From Dyadobacter sp. 50-39 (GTDB taxonomy: Bacteria; Bacteroidota; Bacteroidia; Cytophagales; Spirosomataceae), in assembly GCA_001898145.1 (NCBI GenBank), contig MKSR01000001.1, forward strand, positions 124,001-188,000: a stretch of DNA of 64,000 nt, written 5' to 3'. The notes beneath the pieces were generated by a model that worked only from the letters and a program-made list of their open reading frames with translations, had not been told where the DNA came from and did no database searches. A program made the translations under genes and the position numbers. This document shows positions 60,501 through 64,000 of the stretch, piece after piece (within the stretch, counting starts at the first letter, position 1; every line of letters begins with the position of its first letter).

Positions 60501-60916
60501 ACCTCAACATCACCATGCGCGGCGCTTTCGGTTTCCAGATCCTGAATATGACCGAAATGTTCTGGAGTGCACCCGTGATGCTCACCCGAGGCAACCTGCG
60601 CTCAAACGCCTACGACCCGATCTACGGCAAACGCCCGCTCGCCGACGACCAGTCGCTCAACTATGTAAGCTATTACATCGAAAACGGCAACTACTGGAAG
60701 ATCGACAACATTACAGCGGGCTATAATCTCCGCCTGAAGAACAAGTACCTGCGGCATGCGCGTGTTTACCTGGCAGTTGCCAACCTATACACGATCACCG
60801 GCTACAAAGGCATCGACCCGGAGGTGGGTATCAGCGGGCTGTTCCCGGGTATCGACGACAAGAACCGCTACCCTGCCACCACCAGCTTTACGGCTGGCGT
60901 TTCACTCACATTCTAG
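57542..60916 (+). CDS. SusC/RagA TonB-dependent receptor with STN domain
   Basis: A 1124-residue outer-membrane receptor. After a signal peptide it has an STN (secretin/TonB N-terminal) domain (IALRDALMQVKKHYKVDILF, SNILPSGLRYKKVSKQTYL), which signals to the FecR protein. A carboxypeptidase-regulatory-like domain follows (PGVSVLIKGTTRGSTTGVDG), then the SusC signature EEVVVVGYGTQKREQITSAI (TonB box and plug start) and the plug with AQLIRGKVAGLSVITPSGDP and GVPGGLNTVAPEDIESIDVL. The rest is the 22-strand barrel ending in YPATTSFTAGVSLTF. It imports a carbohydrate or glycopeptide with the SusD lipoprotein encoded 36 bases later. Confidence 0.97.
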   Translation: MTKLLHVKVLATLMVGSLWAGAPLKAQLMAQNRPKMQTAPTSIPGSRIALRDALMQVKKHYKVDILFEEKLLEGLFVAPPQVQSGQTIETRLSNILPSGLRYKKVSKQTYLILATAEEAKPGAQQEIQQNAGEALPSSQLNLALAGPQHAASMEVVAKAADRTIGGTVKGEGGELLPGVSVLIKGTTRGSTTGVDGKYSIAVSDEPQAAVTLVFSYVGYQNQEMTVGNRSSIDITLAPDLKSLEEVVVVGYGTQKREQITSAIASVKSEDFVKGPVQDAAQLIRGKVAGLSVITPSGDPTATAQITLRGNATINASSEPLVLIDGVPGGLNTVAPEDIESIDVLKDGSAAAIYGTRGTNGVILITTRKVKGETPATLEVNSYFTTQRLTRKLDFMDVNQYRALAAQGKPGAIDYGHNTDWLQAVTQKPLSQVHNISLRGGSRSTNYIVSMEYRRLNGIMKKSDNTTLFPRIEINHSMFNGLLKVNANLSGYQQKYFSIDGGSYSGLVYRNALTFNPTEPMKDENGKWTERTDKTDYMNPVALVEETHGQNRNNNLRTYGTISLAPVEGLEIKALFARDMFNSTRGYYETKNHYSTSRNGRNGFASRGTTRSQDDLFEFTANYNKSIQDHNFVILAGHTWRRYNTEEYWMQNWDFPTDNFSYNNIGAGLALRRGQAPESSFQSENKLISYFFRVNYSFMNKYLLSASIRHEGSSRFGANHKWGSFPAFSVGWNLKREAFLENSRTVSNLKLRAGYGVTGTEPGSSYISLNKINFNTNVLINGQWVQAINPSNNANPDLRWERKEEVNVGIDYGLLNERLSGSVDLYRRTTRDLIANFPVPTPPYLYSTITANAASMENKGIEVQVNAIPLQTAAFRWSTSVNFSTNANKILSLSNDKFALASGYFDTGNTGEPIQQTTHRVQVGQPLGNFWGFKTIDIDEAGHWIIEGKNGEPKPIAQQQADDKQVIGNGLPKRYLNWNNTLTYKNFDLNITMRGAFGFQILNMTEMFWSAPVMLTRGNLRSNAYDPIYGKRPLADDQSLNYVSYYIENGNYWKIDNITAGYNLRLKNKYLRHARVYLAVANLYTITGYKGIDPEVGISGLFPGIDDKNRYPATTSFTAGVSLTF

Positions 60917-60951
60917 TTTTTTACTCCCATTTTCCCCAAATAAGATCCGAT

Positions 60952-62565
60952 ATGAAGCCATTGAAACCCTATATAGGCACGGCGGTGATGCTGATGATCG
61001 CTGCCAGCAGCTGCAACAACGACCTGACCGAAAAGATTTACTCCGAGGTGACCGAGGACACCTATAACTATTCCAATGCCTACCAGGCCATGAGCGTCGC
61101 CTACGCCAATATGCGCAGCCTGATTTCACATACCCACTGGTATATGGCGCAGGAATCCACCGCCGACGGCATTGTCATGCCCGCAAACGCATCGGGTTGG
61201 GACGACGGCGGCATTTACAAGCGCATGCACCTGCACACCTGGAACTCGGAAAACCCGCAGATCAACAGCATGTGGAATACCTTCTATTCGGGGGTGATCA
61301 ATGCCAACCGTTTGATAGATCAGTTATCGAACGACAAAATTACCATTCCGCCCGGCGTTACCCGTGAGGCGCTGATCTCCGAAATGCGGACCGTGCGCGC
61401 ATTTTTTTACTGGCTGATCTGCGATAACTTCGGCGATGCACCGCTGGTCACCAGCCGATCCGAGGAATTGCTGGAAAAAACCGGTAGAAAAGAGCTCTAC
61501 CAATTTGTCGTAAAAGAACTGACCGAGTCTATTCCCAACCTGAGCGAAGAGCGCAACACCCTGCTGTATGCACGCTTTAACAAGTGGGCAGCCAAAACAC
61601 TGCTGGCAAACGTTTATCTGAACGCAGGCATTTATAGCGGTGAAACCAAATGGCCGGAATGCCTAGCCCTATGCAACGAGGTCATTGCCTCGGGTAAATA
61701 TCAGTTAGAAACCGGCCTTGCGGCGCCTTTTGTTACGGAAAATCAAAATTCGCCCGAAATCGTGTTTGCAATCCCATTTGAAGAGAACCTGGCCGGCGGT
61801 TTCAGCGCACACATGTTTTCGTGGCACGCATCGCTGAAAAACAAGGTCAATATGCTGGCAACGCCATGGGGGGCAGGCTCGGCCAAGGGCGTGCCGCAAT
61901 TTATCAACTCCTACGATGCCGACGACCAGCGACTGAAAGCGACGTGGATGATCGGCCCGCAGTTCGCCGCCGACGGCGTGACGCCCCTGAAAGGTTCCTA
62001 TGACCAGGCCGGCAAGAATGTGGTGCTCACCAACGAATTGCCCGACGGCCTCTACACCGGAGAAGCAGAGGGTTACCGGATGAACAAGTTCGAAGTGAAA
62101 ACGCAGGCGCAGGGAAGCCTGGGCAACGATTTCCCGGTGTTCCGCTACGCGCAGGTATTGATGATGAAGGCGGAATGTCTCCTGCGCACGGGCAAGGCGG
62201 ATGACGCTGCTGCCGTGGTGATGCAGGTGCGCGCACGGGCGTTCGCGGCCAAACCCGCCAAGGCAACCGTGACCGGGGCCGACTTGCAGAAAGGCAGCAG
62301 CTACCAGTACGGCTTTGTCGAAAACTACAAAGTCGTGGACCCGGGCAATACGGCCGCGGTGCAGTACGGCAGGATGCTCGACGAACTGGGATGGGAATTT
62401 GCCTGGGAAGGCTTCCGACGCCGCGATATGGTCCGCTTCGGGGTTTATACCACCAAAAGCTGGCTGTCGCACAAGCCCAACGGCGCATTCAGGGCGGTGT
62501 TCCCGATCCCGCAGATTGCCATTAACTCCAACCCCAAACTGAAACAGAACCCGGATTACAACTAA
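60952..62565 (+). CDS. SusD/RagB family outer-membrane lipoprotein
   Basis: A 537-residue lipoprotein (lipid cysteine in AASSCNNDLTEKIYS). It shows the SusD pattern: TPR-like helices with MYWAQESTADG-type start (here YMAQESTADGIVMPAN), WNTFYSGVINANRLIDQL, EMRTVRAFFYWLICDNFGDA, and the C-terminal RYAQVLMMKAECLLRTGKAD, DELGWEFAWEGFRRRDMVRF and PIPQIAINSNPKLKQNPDYN. SusD proteins cap the SusC barrel and bind the glycan. Position right after SusC supports a functional pair. Confidence 0.96.
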   Translation: MKPLKPYIGTAVMLMIAASSCNNDLTEKIYSEVTEDTYNYSNAYQAMSVAYANMRSLISHTHWYMAQESTADGIVMPANASGWDDGGIYKRMHLHTWNSENPQINSMWNTFYSGVINANRLIDQLSNDKITIPPGVTREALISEMRTVRAFFYWLICDNFGDAPLVTSRSEELLEKTGRKELYQFVVKELTESIPNLSEERNTLLYARFNKWAAKTLLANVYLNAGIYSGETKWPECLALCNEVIASGKYQLETGLAAPFVTENQNSPEIVFAIPFEENLAGGFSAHMFSWHASLKNKVNMLATPWGAGSAKGVPQFINSYDADDQRLKATWMIGPQFAADGVTPLKGSYDQAGKNVVLTNELPDGLYTGEAEGYRMNKFEVKTQAQGSLGNDFPVFRYAQVLMMKAECLLRTGKADDAAAVVMQVRARAFAAKPAKATVTGADLQKGSSYQYGFVENYKVVDPGNTAAVQYGRMLDELGWEFAWEGFRRRDMVRFGVYTTKSWLSHKPNGAFRAVFPIPQIAINSNPKLKQNPDYN

Positions 62566-62567
62566 AT

Positions 62568-63641
62568 ATGAAGAAGCAAGTACTGATCGGATGTGTCTGG
62601 ATGATTTCAGCGGGCTTTGGCTATGCTCAAAAGGGCGCAGCCAAAGTTTCGCAACAGGTCATGCAGCATATTTTTGAGGAAGTGAAAACCCCTTACAAAT
62701 ACGGCGTGGTCATCCCGCAGCCCGACAGCGGCCGCATGGTCGACAGCCCTACGGTGTTCCGCAAGAATGGGGCCTGGTACATGACCTACATTATTTTCGA
62801 TGGCAAAGGCTATGAAACCTGGCTCGCAAAAAGCGATAACCTGCTGCAATGGAAGCATCTGGGTAAAATTATGTCCTTTACGGAAAATACCTGGGACGCC
62901 ACCCAGAAAGCCGGCTACGTCGCGCTGGTGGACACCGAATGGGGCGGCAGCTATGAGGCCGAAAAGTTTGAAAACAAATACTGGCTTTCCTACCTCGGCG
63001 GCTCCGAAAGTGGCTACGAGGCAGGTAGGCTGGGGATCGGCATCGCCACCAGCGCGGACCTGGCCCAACCGGATGAAGTGACGCGCATCCCGCAGCCCGT
63101 ACTCTCGGCCGTAGACCAGGATGCCCGTTGGTACGACGACAAAACCATTTACAAAAGCCTGGTAATCCGCGACAAAGCCCGTAAAACCGGGCATCCGTTT
63201 GTGATGTACTACAATGCCAAAGGCGAAAAAGGCGATGATAAGGGCCAGGGATTCGAAAGCATCGCCATGGCCGTATCCGACGATATGATGCATTGGAATC
63301 GCGCCGCAGACAAGCCACTGATCACCAGAAACACCGGCATTTGCGGCGACGCGCAGATTGCCAAAATCGGCGGTGTGTATGTGATGTTCTATTTCGGGGC
63401 ATTCTGGAAGCCCGGCGCATTCGAACGCTTTGCCTGCTCGTACGACCTGCAAAACTGGACCGACTGGACCGGCCCGGACCTGATCGCTCCCGGCGAAGCT
63501 TATGACAAGACCTACGCCCACAAACCCTGGGTCATCAAATGGAATGGCGTAGTTTACCATTTCTACAACGCAGTAGGCGAGAACGGCCGGGTCATCGCAC
63601 TGGCCACTTCCAAAGATCTAAAATCCAAAAACATCCCCTAG
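62568..63641 (+). CDS. Exported five-bladed beta-propeller glycosidase-like protein
   Basis: A 357-residue protein with a signal peptide ending near GYAQKG. The pattern fits five-bladed propellers of the GH43/GH130/GH117 type: DSPTVFRKNGAWYMTYIIFD, SYEAEKFENKYWLSYLGGSE, PFVMYYNAKGEKGDDK, SIAMAVSDDMMHWNRAADKP, and YAHKPWVIKWNGVVYHFYNA. An Asp in VDSPTVF and acidic residues in later blades could be the catalytic set. No exact family can be set by eye. It starts three bases past the SusD stop and is followed by a GH127-type gene, so it belongs to the same operon. Confidence 0.85.
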   Translation: MKKQVLIGCVWMISAGFGYAQKGAAKVSQQVMQHIFEEVKTPYKYGVVIPQPDSGRMVDSPTVFRKNGAWYMTYIIFDGKGYETWLAKSDNLLQWKHLGKIMSFTENTWDATQKAGYVALVDTEWGGSYEAEKFENKYWLSYLGGSESGYEAGRLGIGIATSADLAQPDEVTRIPQPVLSAVDQDARWYDDKTIYKSLVIRDKARKTGHPFVMYYNAKGEKGDDKGQGFESIAMAVSDDMMHWNRAADKPLITRNTGICGDAQIAKIGGVYVMFYFGAFWKPGAFERFACSYDLQNWTDWTGPDLIAPGEAYDKTYAHKPWVIKWNGVVYHFYNAVGENGRVIALATSKDLKSKNIP

Positions 63642-63709
63642 AAACTCGCGCAACACCTGACAATACCCGACAACACATCGCCATACCGGCACAAAAACTA
63701 AAACCGTCA

Positions 63710-64000
63710 ATGAAAAAACTCCTATTGGCCGCATTGATCGGCTTCCAGGCCACTGCCCAGCCTGACCGGGACGTAACCTACATCCCGGCCAAGGCGCCGC
63801 TTAGAAGTAACCCGTACAGCGAGCTCCCACTAGGTGCCATCAGGCCGCAAGGCTGGCTGAAAGAAATGCTTGTCCGCCAGAAAAACGGCTCCACCGGCAA
63901 GCTCGACGAGCTATACCCGCTGGTGATGGGCAAACGCAACGGATGGCTGGGGGGAGACGGCGACCAATGGGAACGCGGGCCCTACTGGATCGACGGCCTG
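63710..64000 (+). CDS. GH127 (DUF1680) beta-L-arabinofuranosidase-like enzyme, 5' part (cut by window edge)
   Basis: The frame opens at the ATG at 63710 and is still open at the last base; 97 codons are visible. The signal peptide (MKKLLLAALIGFQATAQPD) is followed by ELPLGAIRPQGWLKEMLVRQ and then GGDGDQWERGPYWIDGL, both typical of the start of DUF1680/GH127 enzymes that remove beta-L-arabinofuranose. The rest lies outside. It comes 68 bases after the propeller gene and is the sixth gene of the utilisation locus. Confidence 0.85.
   Translation, partial: MKKLLLAALIGFQATAQPDRDVTYIPAKAPLRSNPYSELPLGAIRPQGWLKEMLVRQKNGSTGKLDELYPLVMGKRNGWLGGDGDQWERGPYWIDGL

Noticed and set aside
62607-63560. A minus-strand frame of 317 codons in the propeller gene.
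   Set aside because: Antisense to the beta-propeller glycosidase-like gene; no start context or domain.

Overview
The window comes from a Bacteroidota chromosome, most likely a Dyadobacter-like member of the Cytophagales. Supporting signs are a LytS/LytTR pair, FecI/FecR-type sigma and anti-sigma genes, a SusC/SusD pair with polysaccharide-degrading enzymes, many short Bacteroidota lipoproteins, and a promoter of the TTTG-N19-TAnnTTTG type. Genus assignment is inference. The DNA is gene dense: no gene-free stretch exceeds about 300 bases, and I saw no rRNA, tRNA, CRISPR array or transposase.

Region 1 (1-11636) is a stress and ion-homeostasis block: the C-terminal part of a P2-type cation ATPase, a LytTR response regulator with its LytS-type kinase, a Ca2+/H+ antiporter, a Rnk/GreA-like factor, a DUF932-like protein with a possible CopY/BlaI-type operator, a TerC protein, two tandem-domain universal stress proteins, an AdhP-type alcohol dehydrogenase and a Crp/Fnr regulator.

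Region 2 (11879-25734) is mixed: an ECF sigma factor followed by a membrane protein that joins an anti-sigma-like N-terminus to a beta-barrel; a methyltransferase; an operon for a barrel-like protein, an Ig-like lipoprotein and a small Cys-rich protein; an SMP-30-like protein; a bestrophin channel; small metabolic genes; a Tat-exported protein of unknown function; an M19 dipeptidase; and a DUF1345 membrane protein.

Region 3 (25954-42966) is the striking part. Within 17 kb lie a CHAT protease-like gene, a membrane-anchored STAND NTPase, a caspase fused to an alpha/beta-hydrolase, a caspase-NACHT protein with ten WD40 repeats, a three-enzyme protein (amidase, caspase, SGNH hydrolase), and an unknown 261-residue protein. 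None of the protease-hydrolase proteins has a signal peptide. I infer a cytoplasmic proteolytic cascade that senses an intrusion through the STAND proteins and releases hydrolases able to attack peptidoglycan and lipids, as in abortive-infection or programmed cell death. A function in defence is not shown by the sequence alone.

Region 4 (43027-52431) holds a Lys/Ala-rich repeat protein, a cytoplasmic-looking sulfatase, an FtsX-type ABC permease, and a run of four genes (tyrosine phosphatase lipoprotein, PCMD-like lipoprotein, outer-membrane barrel, M61 peptidase). Region 5 (52459-55537) is a rifamycin-phosphotransferase-like gene behind a MarR regulator, whose promoter carries an overlapping perfect inverted repeat. 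Region 6 (55779-64000) is a polysaccharide utilisation locus in order sigma, FecR, SusC with STN domain, SusD, a beta-propeller glycosidase-like protein, and the start of a GH127-type beta-L-arabinofuranosidase cut by the window edge; this suggests an arabinose-containing glycan as substrate.
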